Source: Bradyrhizobium sp. Tv2a-2
GTDB lineage: Bacteria > Pseudomonadota > Alphaproteobacteria > Rhizobiales > Xanthobacteraceae
Direction: 5' to 3'
Assembly (NCBI RefSeq): GCF_000472425.1
Contig: NZ_AXAI01000009.1
Span: forward strand, 248,182 to 312,181
Length of the DNA stretch: 64,000 bases
A program made the position numbers and the translations under genes. The notes below the pieces were generated by a model that searched no databases, was not told the DNA's origin, and saw only the letters and a program-made list of their open reading frames with translations. This document shows positions 1-6,818 of this stretch, piece by piece (the first letter of the stretch is position 1; each line of letters starts with the position of its first letter).

Positions 1-562
1 CTTGAAGCCGATCGGGCTCTCGATCCCCGCGGGCGAAAAGGATCGTCTGTTGATCGAGCAGCTGTCCTCGCGCCCGACCTGCGACGTCAACGGCATTGTC
101 GGCGGCTATATCGGCGAAGGCTCCAAGACCGTGATCCCGGCGCAGGCCTCGGCGAAGATTTCCTTCCGCCTGGTGGAGGGACAGGACCCGGCCAAGATCC
201 GCAAGGCCTTCCGCGATTATGTGACGGCGCTTGTGCCGAAGGATTGCTCGGTCGAATTCGGCGACCACTCCTCGGCGCCGGCGATCGCGCTTCCGTGGAC
301 CATGAAGCCGCTCGCGGCTGCGAAGCAGGCGTTGACGGAGGAATGGGGCAAGGAGGCGCTCCTGATCGGCTCCGGCGCCTCGATCCCGATCGTCGCCGAT
401 TTCAAGAAGACGCTCGGCCTCGACACGCTCCTGGTCGGCTTCGGGCTCGACGACGACAACATCCATTCGCCGAACGAGAAGTACGACTTGAAGAGCTTCC
501 ACAAAGGTATTCGTTCCTGGGCGCGCATCCTCGCCGCGCTCGCCGAATTGCCGCGGGCATGA
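1..562 (+). CDS. M20-family metallopeptidase/dipeptidase, C-terminal part
   Basis: The reading frame is already open at the left edge, so only about the last 186 residues are present; M20 dipeptidases are usually near 450-470 residues. The visible part covers the end of the dimerisation (lid) domain and the C-terminal catalytic half. Near the end is the stretch FGLDDDNIHSPNEKY, the conserved region that supplies a metal-binding histidine in this family. Members hydrolyse dipeptides or N-acyl amino acids with a two-zinc centre in the cytoplasm. The stop codon overlaps the ATG of the next gene (ATGA), so the two are probably co-transcribed. The family call is firm; the substrate cannot be told. 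Confidence 0.85.
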   Translation, partial: LKPIGLSIPAGEKDRLLIEQLSSRPTCDVNGIVGGYIGEGSKTVIPAQASAKISFRLVEGQDPAKIRKAFRDYVTALVPKDCSVEFGDHSSAPAIALPWTMKPLAAAKQALTEEWGKEALLIGSGASIPIVADFKKTLGLDTLLVGFGLDDDNIHSPNEKYDLKSFHKGIRSWARILAALAELPRA

Positions 563-1539
563 GGCGGCGCCGCTTCCTGACGTTGGCGGCAACCGCCGCG
601 CTCGTGCCGGGCTTTGCGGCGCGGGCGGAGCAGGCGGGAAAGATCTGGCGGATCGGGCAGGTCGCTCTCGGCACCGATCCGACCGCGCCGATCGCGACCG
701 CACTCGAGCGGCATTTGGCCCAGCTCGGCTATGAGCAGGGCAAGACCATTACGCTGAACAGCCGGCTGGTGATTCCGACCCCGCCGGCCGTGGAAGACGC
801 GATCCGCTCGCTTCTTCCCAATATCGATTTGCTGGTGGTGTGGAGCACGATCGGCGCGGTTGCGGCCAAGAGGCTGGCTTCCAACATTCCCGTCGTCTTC
901 CTGTCCGTGGGCGCGCCCGTCGACATCGGCCTGGTGCAGAGCCTTGCCCATCCCGGCGGCAACATGACCGGCGTGACCTTTGAAGCCGCGAGCGAAACCT
1001 ATGCCAAGCGGCTGCAGTTCCTGAAGGAGATCATTCCCTCGCTCAAGCGCGTGGCGGTGCTGCGCGCACATGGCGACGTCAACGGCACCTTTGCGTTGGC
1101 GTCGATGGAGAAGCCCGCCGCCGAATTCGGCGTCTCGCTGATTCCGGTCGACGTCGAGACCTCCGAAGGGATGGAAGCAGCTTTTGCGCGGATGAGAGAT
1201 GCGCAGGCGGGAGCCTTGATCGTGGTTGCGGGCGCGCTCACTTACGACAACAGCAAGGAGATCGCCGCGCTCGCGCTGCGCTACCGCCTGCCGTCCTGTC
1301 ACGGCTTCAAGGAAACCGTGGCGGGTGGCGGCCTGATCAGCCTGGGACCTGACGTCATCATGATGGCCGCGCAGGCAGCGATCTACATCGACAAGATCAT
1401 CCACGGTGCGAGCCCCGCGGACCTGCCGGTCGAGCAACCCACGCGCTACGAAGTATATGTCAACCTGAAGACGGCCGAGGCGCTCGGCCTCACGATGCCC
1501 GAGACCGTGCTCGCGATTGCGGACGAGGTGATCGAGTAG
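559..1539 (+). CDS. TrpX-like ABC transporter substrate-binding protein
   Basis: A 326-residue protein of the ABC_sub_bind (TrpX-like, DUF534) type. I chose the ATG at 559, overlapping the previous stop, because it opens directly into an export signal (MRRRRFLTLAATAALVPGFAARA) that begins with several arginines and suggests periplasmic export. An open frame upstream only runs through the M20 gene. The family signatures NIPVVF, the glycine-rich HPGGNMTGV and a C-terminal ADEVIE are present. No permease or ATPase gene follows, so the protein is an orphan and its ligand is unknown. A clear paralogue lies at 39444-40412; both end in ADEVIE. Confidence 0.85.
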   Translation: MRRRRFLTLAATAALVPGFAARAEQAGKIWRIGQVALGTDPTAPIATALERHLAQLGYEQGKTITLNSRLVIPTPPAVEDAIRSLLPNIDLLVVWSTIGAVAAKRLASNIPVVFLSVGAPVDIGLVQSLAHPGGNMTGVTFEAASETYAKRLQFLKEIIPSLKRVAVLRAHGDVNGTFALASMEKPAAEFGVSLIPVDVETSEGMEAAFARMRDAQAGALIVVAGALTYDNSKEIAALALRYRLPSCHGFKETVAGGGLISLGPDVIMMAAQAAIYIDKIIHGASPADLPVEQPTRYEVYVNLKTAEALGLTMPETVLAIADEVIE

Positions 1540-1650
1540 GCGTTGTCTTCCGCAGGTTGTGGGATGGGTAGAGCGCGGCGAAATCCATCATCTCACGACG
1601 GCATCCATATGACCGGCTATCGTCGCGACTTAGTGCTCATAAATTTCGGT

Positions 1651-1728
1651 CATGTCCGCTTCGCTCCAATAACAACCACTTTTGTGCCGGCGCAGCAAAC
1701 GACGCGATGGGCCAGAAGGAGACATTCG
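1651..1728. repeat. degraded member of dispersed intergenic repeat
   Basis: This stretch begins ATGTCCGCTTCGCTCC and ends with GACGCGATGGGCCAGAAGG then GACATTC. It resembles the two closely matching copies at 2254-2358 and 3815-3919 (GATGTCTGCTTCACC to GCGCGAAGGGCCAG), but is much more diverged. It fills the 250-bp gap between two genes and I see no credible gene in it. The assignment is by eye and is weak. Confidence 0.35.
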
Positions 1729-1790
1729 GCGGTGCGAACGACCTATGAGGCAAAATATCAGCTGCGTGGTGCGCGCCGCCAAAGCGGGGC

Positions 1791-2099
1791 TCAATCCGTG
1801 GGCTGCGGGCCGTCGTAGCCTTCGATCACGATGATATCGATGTCCACGGCGCCCGCGCGCAGTGCCCTCGCCTTGGTGTATTCAGGTGAGCGGTAGCAGG
1901 CGAGCGCGGTTTCGTAGTCCTTGAACTCGATCACGATATTGCGGTCGCGCGCCTTGCCCTCCACCGCCTCGAAGGTGCCGCCGCGCACCCGGAATTTCGC
2001 GTCGTATTTGCGGAGCACCGCCGCGAGGGCGGGGCCGTAGGCTTTGGTGTATTCGGGTTTGATCACATCGATGCGCCCGATCCAATACCCGTTCGGCAT
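1791..2099 (-). CDS. DUF1330 domain-containing protein
   Basis: A 102-residue protein with the DUF1330 dimeric alpha/beta-barrel (ferredoxin-like) fold pattern: YWIGRIDV at the start, GGTFEAVEGK in the middle, then EFKDYETALACYRSPEY and a final IIVIEGYD strand. The start is well supported by a strong GAGGAGG ribosome site 5 bases before the ATG. There is no signal peptide, so it is cytosolic. Members are widespread small proteins of unknown function, sometimes close to monooxygenases or decarboxylases; nothing here shows a reaction. It is a single gene with unrelated neighbours. Confidence 0.85.
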   Translation of the reverse strand: MPNGYWIGRIDVIKPEYTKAYGPALAAVLRKYDAKFRVRGGTFEAVEGKARDRNIVIEFKDYETALACYRSPEYTKARALRAGAVDIDIIVIEGYDGPQPTD

Positions 2100-2513
2100 G
2101 TTGTCCTCCTCATCTTTGCATTCTCAAATCAAAAGGGGCCACTGGGGGTTAAATTGCTCTGCGGTGCCGATTGTTCCGTCGGGTTGACGACACCGTTGGG
2201 CTTGAGGTAGTGGCGCGGCGGGGCGAGGCTAATCGAGCGTCGAGGTCCGTTCAGGGTCACTTGCGTCGCTGTCCCTCAAGCGCGCGCAACCGCCGATGTC
2301 TGCTTCACCCGGGAAGCGACTGAATTATTGCGTCGCCGCGAAATGACGCGAAGGGCCATGAACTAACATTGATGTTGCGGCCTAAACCATGCTGTCGTTA
2401 GTCGGAAGCGGCACGTTGGCAATCGACGCGAATCACCCGCCGTTGCGGCCCGCTTTGGGTTCCTAAGCCAACGAACGCCCTCCTCTTGTTTTGTATGTCT
2501 CAATCACCAGAGC
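2100..2513. other. 414-bp gap without a gene
   Basis: It lies between DUF1330 and the bestrophin-like gene. It holds copy 1 of the 105-bp repeat (2254-2358) and otherwise shows no open frame with a ribosome site, no tRNA and no clear terminator. The text around 2395-2465 resembles further broken pieces of intergenic repeat. Confidence 0.5.
2254..2358. repeat. 105-bp dispersed repeat, copy 1
   Basis: It matches 3815-3919 in the same orientation with four single-base differences over 105 bases and no gaps (about 96 % identity). The two copies sit 1561 bp apart on either side of the bestrophin-like gene and the broken YciI gene. The sequence has no coding potential that I can defend. It looks like one of the short dispersed intergenic repeats of Bradyrhizobium genomes. 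Confidence 0.8.
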
Positions 2514-3275
2514 TTACGAGTTCAGGGGCGAAAGTGCACCCCGCAGTATCGAGCTCGAAATCCCCATGAGTCCCGTGAAGGGATCATCCAACTCCAAAAT
2601 CAGAAAGATCGCACCGGCAAACGACAGCGCACCTACAAACAGCGAGATCGTGACGACCATATTCGTCCGCGCAAACAGGGTGGCGCTCACAAAGATCACG
2701 CTCAGCCAAAATACCATAATTACCAGAAAAGGCGTCGGAATTGAACTGCCGGCCTGCGTAAACAATTGCAGTCGCATCTGCGCGCCTTCCGTGAAAGCCG
2801 CAATAGCGCGAGACTGCAGGGAACGCTGCGTATCGTTATTCGGCGATAGCCGTTCGAGCTCATTGTAGAACGCCCACGCCTCCACGCTGGACTCGAAGCG
2901 CACGGGTTTCCCGGTCGGGTTCGCTTGCTCGCGCCAAATGCGATCAGCCATCGGTGGTATGCTCTGCCTCAGGAGCTTTCGGACAGAGGTTGCTTCCGGT
3001 CCGTATTGCGAAAGCAGATCGTCCAGAAGAATGATCGTTGCGGTCATCTGCTTGACCTGGTTTGTTTTCTGGTCGAACGTGGTTTTTGCGGATGCGATCA
3101 ACAGACCCAGTACGAGTGCGCTCAGTGTGCCAATCAGCCCGGCGGTCAGCTTTACGACGTCCTTGGAGTCCGAGTGCAAGTGATGTTCCGACAACAACGG
3201 CCGTACGGCCATCCCAACCAGGGCGCCAGCAAATATCAGCGCGAACACAAACAACGAAACCGATAGATTCATCAT
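2514..3275 (-). CDS. bestrophin-like (DUF4239) membrane protein
   Basis: A 253-residue integral membrane protein with four hydrophobic segments at roughly residues 4-24, 42-62, 180-203 and 208-230. The last two form a pair ending in FLILELDDPFTG. The long loop between segments 2 and 3 is soluble and probably helical, with many Gln and Arg residues. This layout and the ELDDPF ending fit the DUF4239 family, described as bestrophin-like; bestrophins are anion channels, but transport by this family is not shown. The start has two consecutive ATG codons and I took the first. It is flanked on both sides by copies of the 105-bp repeat. Confidence 0.75.
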   Translation of the reverse strand: MMNLSVSLFVFALIFAGALVGMAVRPLLSEHHLHSDSKDVVKLTAGLIGTLSALVLGLLIASAKTTFDQKTNQVKQMTATIILLDDLLSQYGPEATSVRKLLRQSIPPMADRIWREQANPTGKPVRFESSVEAWAFYNELERLSPNNDTQRSLQSRAIAAFTEGAQMRLQLFTQAGSSIPTPFLVIMVFWLSVIFVSATLFARTNMVVTISLFVGALSFAGAIFLILELDDPFTGLMGISSSILRGALSPLNS

Positions 3276-3484
3276 ATTTGCGAATGCTCCACCACCTCAG
3301 TGACCATACTGACCTTAACTCCGATTGTGCGGGCTTGTCTAAAGACCCGTTCCTGAGACCAAGTTCGACATGCAGTTGGCAGGCGGATTTCGTCGCGAAG
3401 GGTAAGCAGGAGACATAAAACCTTGTGATGCATTACATTGGATGGCCTCACACGGAGTCATCGACCAGGGATTGAGGTGGCGAC

Positions 3485-3778
3485 ATGCCCGACTACATCT
3501 TCCTCATGCATGACGATGCGAATGACTACGATCAGGCGTCGTGGGAGCCATAGCTGCGGAGCCTAGGGGAGCGGCAGTCATTCGAAGGAGGCAGCGCGAT
3601 CGGCAGCGGGCTTTGTGCGCGGAAGATCGGCACTCCACCATCAATCACCGCTCATCTTGTGGGGTTCATCCGAGTGACCGCTGCAAGCTTCGATCAGGCA
3701 AAATCATTATTGATCGGCAATCCTCATTTTGAGGCGGGAGGGACGGTCGAGATACGCGAATTACCACGATCGAGTTAA
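3485..3778 (+). pseudogene. YciI-like protein gene with in-frame TAG
   Basis: Starting at an ATG preceded by GAGG, the frame reads MPDYIFLMHDDANDYDQASW, then E, P, a TAG stop at 3551-3553, and continues in the same frame with LRSLGERQSFEGGSAIGSG through NPHFEAGGTVEIRELPRSS to TAA at 3776. This is the full length (97 codons) of the YciI-related/DUF family of about 95 residues, whose members carry the FEGGSAIG and FEAGGTVEIRELPR motifs. The frame is intact on both sides of the stop, so the lesion looks like a single base change, perhaps from a tyrosine codon. It is probably recent, or a sequencing error. Confidence 0.8.
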
Positions 3779-3814
3779 CCTTCGCGGGAGAAGGCTTCTG
3801 CGAATGTCCGGATC

Positions 3815-3919
3815 GGGTCATTTGCGTCGCTGTCCCTCAAGCGCGCGCAACCGCCGATGTCTGCTTCACCCCGGAAGCGACTGAATTATTGCGTTGCCGC
3901 GAAATGGCGCGAAGGGCCA
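3815..3919. repeat. 105-bp dispersed repeat, copy 2
   Basis: The second copy of the repeat at 2254-2358, same orientation, four mismatches. It follows the broken YciI gene. The sequence from 3920 to 4073, up to the lipoprotein stop codon, has no supported gene. Confidence 0.8.
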
Positions 3920-4073
3920 GCAGCGGCCATCCCGCTCTGGCCAAGACGTATCTGCAAGGATGCCGAACGCCTACTAAAATCGCGTCCCCGCTGGGGCTGT
4001 GCGACTTTGTTGATCCGGTTCGTAGTCGACAAGCGGATCAATGCCGTCGCCAAGCGACTAAGGAGCTCGCTGG

Positions 4074-4466
4074 CTATCGCGTGATCAGACCTTGGCTGAC
4101 ATCGACCTTTGATGAGCTGACCGTGTATTGCTGAACGACTTTGCTCCTGTCGAAAAAGATCACGAGCGACTTCTTATCGCCTTCAGCGCCGCTGTGAATG
4201 AGGTTCACATAGGGAATAAAGTTTGTGGGCTTCGAGTGCATTCTGGAGAAATCGTATTCCCATGTTTCGTTGCCGCTATCGGTGAAGGAGGTCTTTGCAG
4301 GGTCGCCATATAGGCCACGCACATTCTGTTGAGTGGTTTTACCCTTGATCAATTGCGCGGACACACTCTCGGGCGTCGCGTCAGCGATGCTTTCATTGCC
4401 AACGCTAGCGCACCCGCTCAGCAAAGCAAATGAAAGGCTTGCTGCCAAAGAGATCCGCCATGACAT
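4074..4466 (-). CDS. small outer-membrane-type lipoprotein (SmpA/BamE-like)
   Basis: A 130-residue lipoprotein. The N-terminus (MSWRISLAASLSFALLSGC) is a type II signal with the lipobox LSGC, so Cys19 would be lipidated. The mature part has the pattern of the SmpA/OmlA (BamE) and related lipoprotein folds: LIKGKTTQQNVRGLYGDPAK, then NETWEYDFSR, then a C-terminal strand pair. It is probably anchored to the inner face of the outer membrane. It is not necessarily the true BamE of the assembly complex, since several paralogues of this fold are usual. A 17-bp palindrome lies 87 bases upstream of the start. Confidence 0.7.
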   Translation of the reverse strand: MSWRISLAASLSFALLSGCASVGNESIADATPESVSAQLIKGKTTQQNVRGLYGDPAKTSFTDSGNETWEYDFSRMHSKPTNFIPYVNLIHSGAEGDKKSLVIFFDRSKVVQQYTVSSSKVDVSQGLITR

Positions 4467-4552
4467 TAGTACCCTCCAACACTATGACTACCGAAAAGCA
4501 CTCACCCTCCTGGACGACCTCCCGGGCCGAACGGTGGCAGCCAGTGACATTG

Positions 4553-4569
4553 GTCGGTTGACAACCGAC
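4553..4569. promoter_or_regulatory. 17-bp palindrome upstream of lipoprotein gene
   Basis: GTCGGTTGACAACCGAC is a perfect odd-centred palindrome, 87 bases upstream of the lipoprotein ATG. Further CCGTTGG and CGGTTG half-site-like sequences occur at about 4606-4622. It looks like a dimeric repressor operator, but the regulator is unknown. The rest of the 310-bp gap 4467-4776 holds only the hairpin at 4674-4701; I see no gene. Confidence 0.5.
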
Positions 4570-4673
4570 GATTGCCGACGACTGTTGCCAAATGTCCTCA
4601 ATCCGACCGTTGGCAGCGGTTGTTGCAGCAGGCGAAACAGCCGGTACGGGTGTCAGGAGGCACGCAAAAGCAA

Positions 4674-4701
4674 AAACGCCGCCCGGGATTGGACGGCGTT
4701 T
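4674..4701 (-). terminator. intrinsic terminator after epimerase gene
   Basis: The arms AAACGCCG and CGGCGTTT form a perfect 8-bp stem with a 12-base loop. Read on the minus strand the hairpin ends in CGGCGTTTTTGC. It lies about 75 bases past the epimerase stop and would end the aldolase-epimerase transcript. Confidence 0.7.
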
Positions 4702-4776
4702 GATTTCGAGAACGTGTAGAGGGTGTATGCGCCGCAATCTAGCGCATTCGCGGGGATTCGTCCATCGCATGATTGG

Positions 4777-5772
4777 TCAGGCCGGATTTGGCGTGACCGG
4801 GTAGGGGCCGTCGCTGAAGGTGCGGTCATGATAGCCCTTGCTGCCGACCGCGCGTGCAAGCGGGCTCATGATGTCGCCGCCGGCCCTGAGGCGGTCAATC
4901 AGCGTGCCGAAGTCATGGCGGGGTTGCCAACCGAGTTCGGTGCGGGCCTTTTCGTTGACATAGACGCGATCGATGCTGTCGATCATGGTCCAGCCGCGCT
5001 TTGCATATTCCCGCTCAAAGGCGGGCACGCGGCGCCGGACGACCTGCGTTGCGCGATCGCGCAGCTCCGCGAGGTCATCGTGTGAGAAAGGCGTCGTGGC
5101 GCTGATGATATATTTCGCAAACCCCGCCAGCGGCGCGCGAGCGGCGGCGAGCAGGTGCGCCTCGACCACATCCTCGATGTCGACCCGGCGATAGAGAAAC
5201 TCGTTGACCTTGGCATTGTCGCCGCCAAAGGTCGCGCGCACCGCGGCGTTGTCGTCCTCCTCCGGAAAGAAGCGCGAGGTCCTGAGCACGATGGTCGCAA
5301 GCGCATGGTTGCGCGCGAACAGTTGGCAGAGGTCCTCGGCCGCGGCCTTGGTGACGCCGTAGATGTTCTTCGGGACCGACGTCACCTCTTCCGTCACCCA
5401 GGCCGCGGGCGCGCCGGGCGGCGGCACCAGCGCGTCTCCGAACACGCTGGTGGTCGAGGTGTAGACAAAGGCCGCAACCTTCGCCGCGGCCGCTTCCTCC
5501 AGCAGGTGCAGCGTGCCGGTGACGTTGACGTCCACAAAGTCCTGCCGGCTGTGGGTCGCCACATGCGGCTTGTGCAGCGTCGCGGCATGCAGCACCGCCG
5601 TGACGCCCCTCATGCAGCTGCGGACGAAGCCGCGGTCGGTGATCGAGCCGATGCGCTGGGTGAAGGCTGCGGCGCGATTGTCAATGCCGACGACCTCATG
5701 GCCCCGGGCCTTGAGCGTGCGGACCAATGCTTCGCCGAGATGGCCGGAACTGCCGGTCACCAGGAACGTCAC
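4777..5772 (-). CDS. NAD-dependent epimerase/dehydratase family protein
   Basis: A 331-residue extended short-chain dehydrogenase. The nucleotide-binding motif TGSSGHLG is at residues 6-13, an acidic residue follows beta-2 (GIDNR), the active-site YxxxK appears as YGVTK, and TSTTSVFGD gives the catalytic serine/threonine region. It starts with GTG behind GAGAGG. Enzymes of this group change or oxidise sugar nucleotides or related hydroxy compounds using bound NAD; the substrate here is not evident. It follows the class II aldolase gene by 37 bases on the same strand, and a terminator stands after it, so the two are likely an operon acting on the same small sugar-like or aldehyde substrate. 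Confidence 0.8.
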   Translation of the reverse strand: MTFLVTGSSGHLGEALVRTLKARGHEVVGIDNRAAAFTQRIGSITDRGFVRSCMRGVTAVLHAATLHKPHVATHSRQDFVDVNVTGTLHLLEEAAAAKVAAFVYTSTTSVFGDALVPPPGAPAAWVTEEVTSVPKNIYGVTKAAAEDLCQLFARNHALATIVLRTSRFFPEEDDNAAVRATFGGDNAKVNEFLYRRVDIEDVVEAHLLAAARAPLAGFAKYIISATTPFSHDDLAELRDRATQVVRRRVPAFEREYAKRGWTMIDSIDRVYVNEKARTELGWQPRHDFGTLIDRLRAGGDIMSPLARAVGSKGYHDRTFSDGPYPVTPNPA

Positions 5773-5809
5773 CTTGCAAACCTCTCGCGGCTTCCGCCCT
5801 CGACGGCCG

Positions 5810-6589
5810 TCAGGTCTTGTAGCTCGGATCGAGGCGGTCGAGCTTGCGTAGGAGCGGTGGCCAGACCAGCCTGGTCGACCGCAATTCGGCGCGATCGGCG
5901 TTACCGAACAGCGTGTTGTTCTTGTCGATCACGGCCTCTTCGACTGGATAGGCAGTCGGGCCCAGCATGCGGGTGTGCACCTGCATCGAGCAGGCCCGCT
6001 CCAGGTGGTACATGCGCTCGAACGCGGATGCGACCGACTGGCCGACGGTCAAGGTGCCGTGGTTGCGCAGGATCATGTGGTTCTTGTTGCCGAGGTCGCG
6101 CTGCAGCCGCGGCCGTTCGTCATGATCCAGCGCGACGCCCTCATAGTCGTGATAGGCGAGGTCGTGGGTGACGAATTGCGCGGTCTGGTTCAGCGGCAGG
6201 AGGCCTTCCGTGCAGCTCGACACCGCGGTGCCATCGATGGTGTGGAGATGGAGCACGCAGATCGCGTCCTCGCGCACCTCGTGGATCGCGGAGTGGATGG
6301 TGAAGCCGGCCGGGTTGATGCTGTAGTCGCTCTTGCTGAGCTGGTTGCCATGGAGATCGACCTTCACGAGGCTCGAGGCGGTGATCTCCTCGAACAGGAG
6401 GCCGTAAGGGTTGATCAGGAAATGATGCTCGGGTCCCGGCACGCGGGCCGAGATATGGGTGTCGACCAGATCGTCCCAACCATACAGCGCGACGAGCCGG
6501 TAGCAGGCGGCGAGATTGATCCGTTGGGTCCACTCGGCCTCCGTCATACCCGACGGCACTTCCTTGAGGCGAGCTTCGGCTGGTGACAT
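5810..6589 (-). CDS. class II aldolase/adducin family protein
   Basis: A 259-residue class II aldolase/adducin-head protein. The zinc-ligand histidines are visible in CVLHLHT (about residue 112) and in MILRNHGTLTVG. LVDTHISARVPG and HHFLINPYGLLFEEI match the N-terminal half. I placed the start at the ATG at 6589 because GGGAGA stands 8-9 bases before it; the open frame extends further upstream without a ribosome site. The family includes fuculose-phosphate aldolases and decarboxylating relatives that act on sugar phosphates or sugar acids; these cannot be told apart here. It heads a two-gene unit with the epimerase. Confidence 0.8.
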   Translation of the reverse strand: MSPAEARLKEVPSGMTEAEWTQRINLAACYRLVALYGWDDLVDTHISARVPGPEHHFLINPYGLLFEEITASSLVKVDLHGNQLSKSDYSINPAGFTIHSAIHEVREDAICVLHLHTIDGTAVSSCTEGLLPLNQTAQFVTHDLAYHDYEGVALDHDERPRLQRDLGNKNHMILRNHGTLTVGQSVASAFERMYHLERACSMQVHTRMLGPTAYPVEEAVIDKNNTLFGNADRAELRSTRLVWPPLLRKLDRLDPSYKT

Positions 6590-6719
6590 GGTCGTTTTCT
6601 CCCGTAAATATTGTTTCTCGCAGGCAAGCGTAATCCCGCGCACGCCCGTCAGCAAGGCGCGGGTGCCGGCCGACAGCTATGCCGTTATGGCGTCCGGCTA
6701 TGGCGCGAATCTGCCCGTC

Positions 6720-6818
6720 TAAAGCATGATCCGGAAAAGTGTGTAGCGGTTTTCCGATCATGCTCAATCAAAGACCTAAAGTGCGATGACGATTCAACCA
6801 AATCTCATCGCGCTTTAG
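6720..6818. repeat. intergenic palindromic repeat, copy A
   Basis: It has two hairpins in order. The first is built on GCATGATC and GATCATGC with GGAAAA and TTTTCC inside; the second is AAAGTGCGATGA with TCATCGCGCTTT. The closest copy is 11175-11280 in the same orientation; a partial one is at 42993-43041. The TAA stop of the glycosyltransferase gene lies inside the second stem, so this copy may also serve as its terminator. Confidence 0.85.

Noticed and set aside
1543..1818. Possible small gene after the first binding protein
   Set aside because: No ribosome site; the frame runs through degraded repeat sequence and into the end of the convergent DUF1330 gene.
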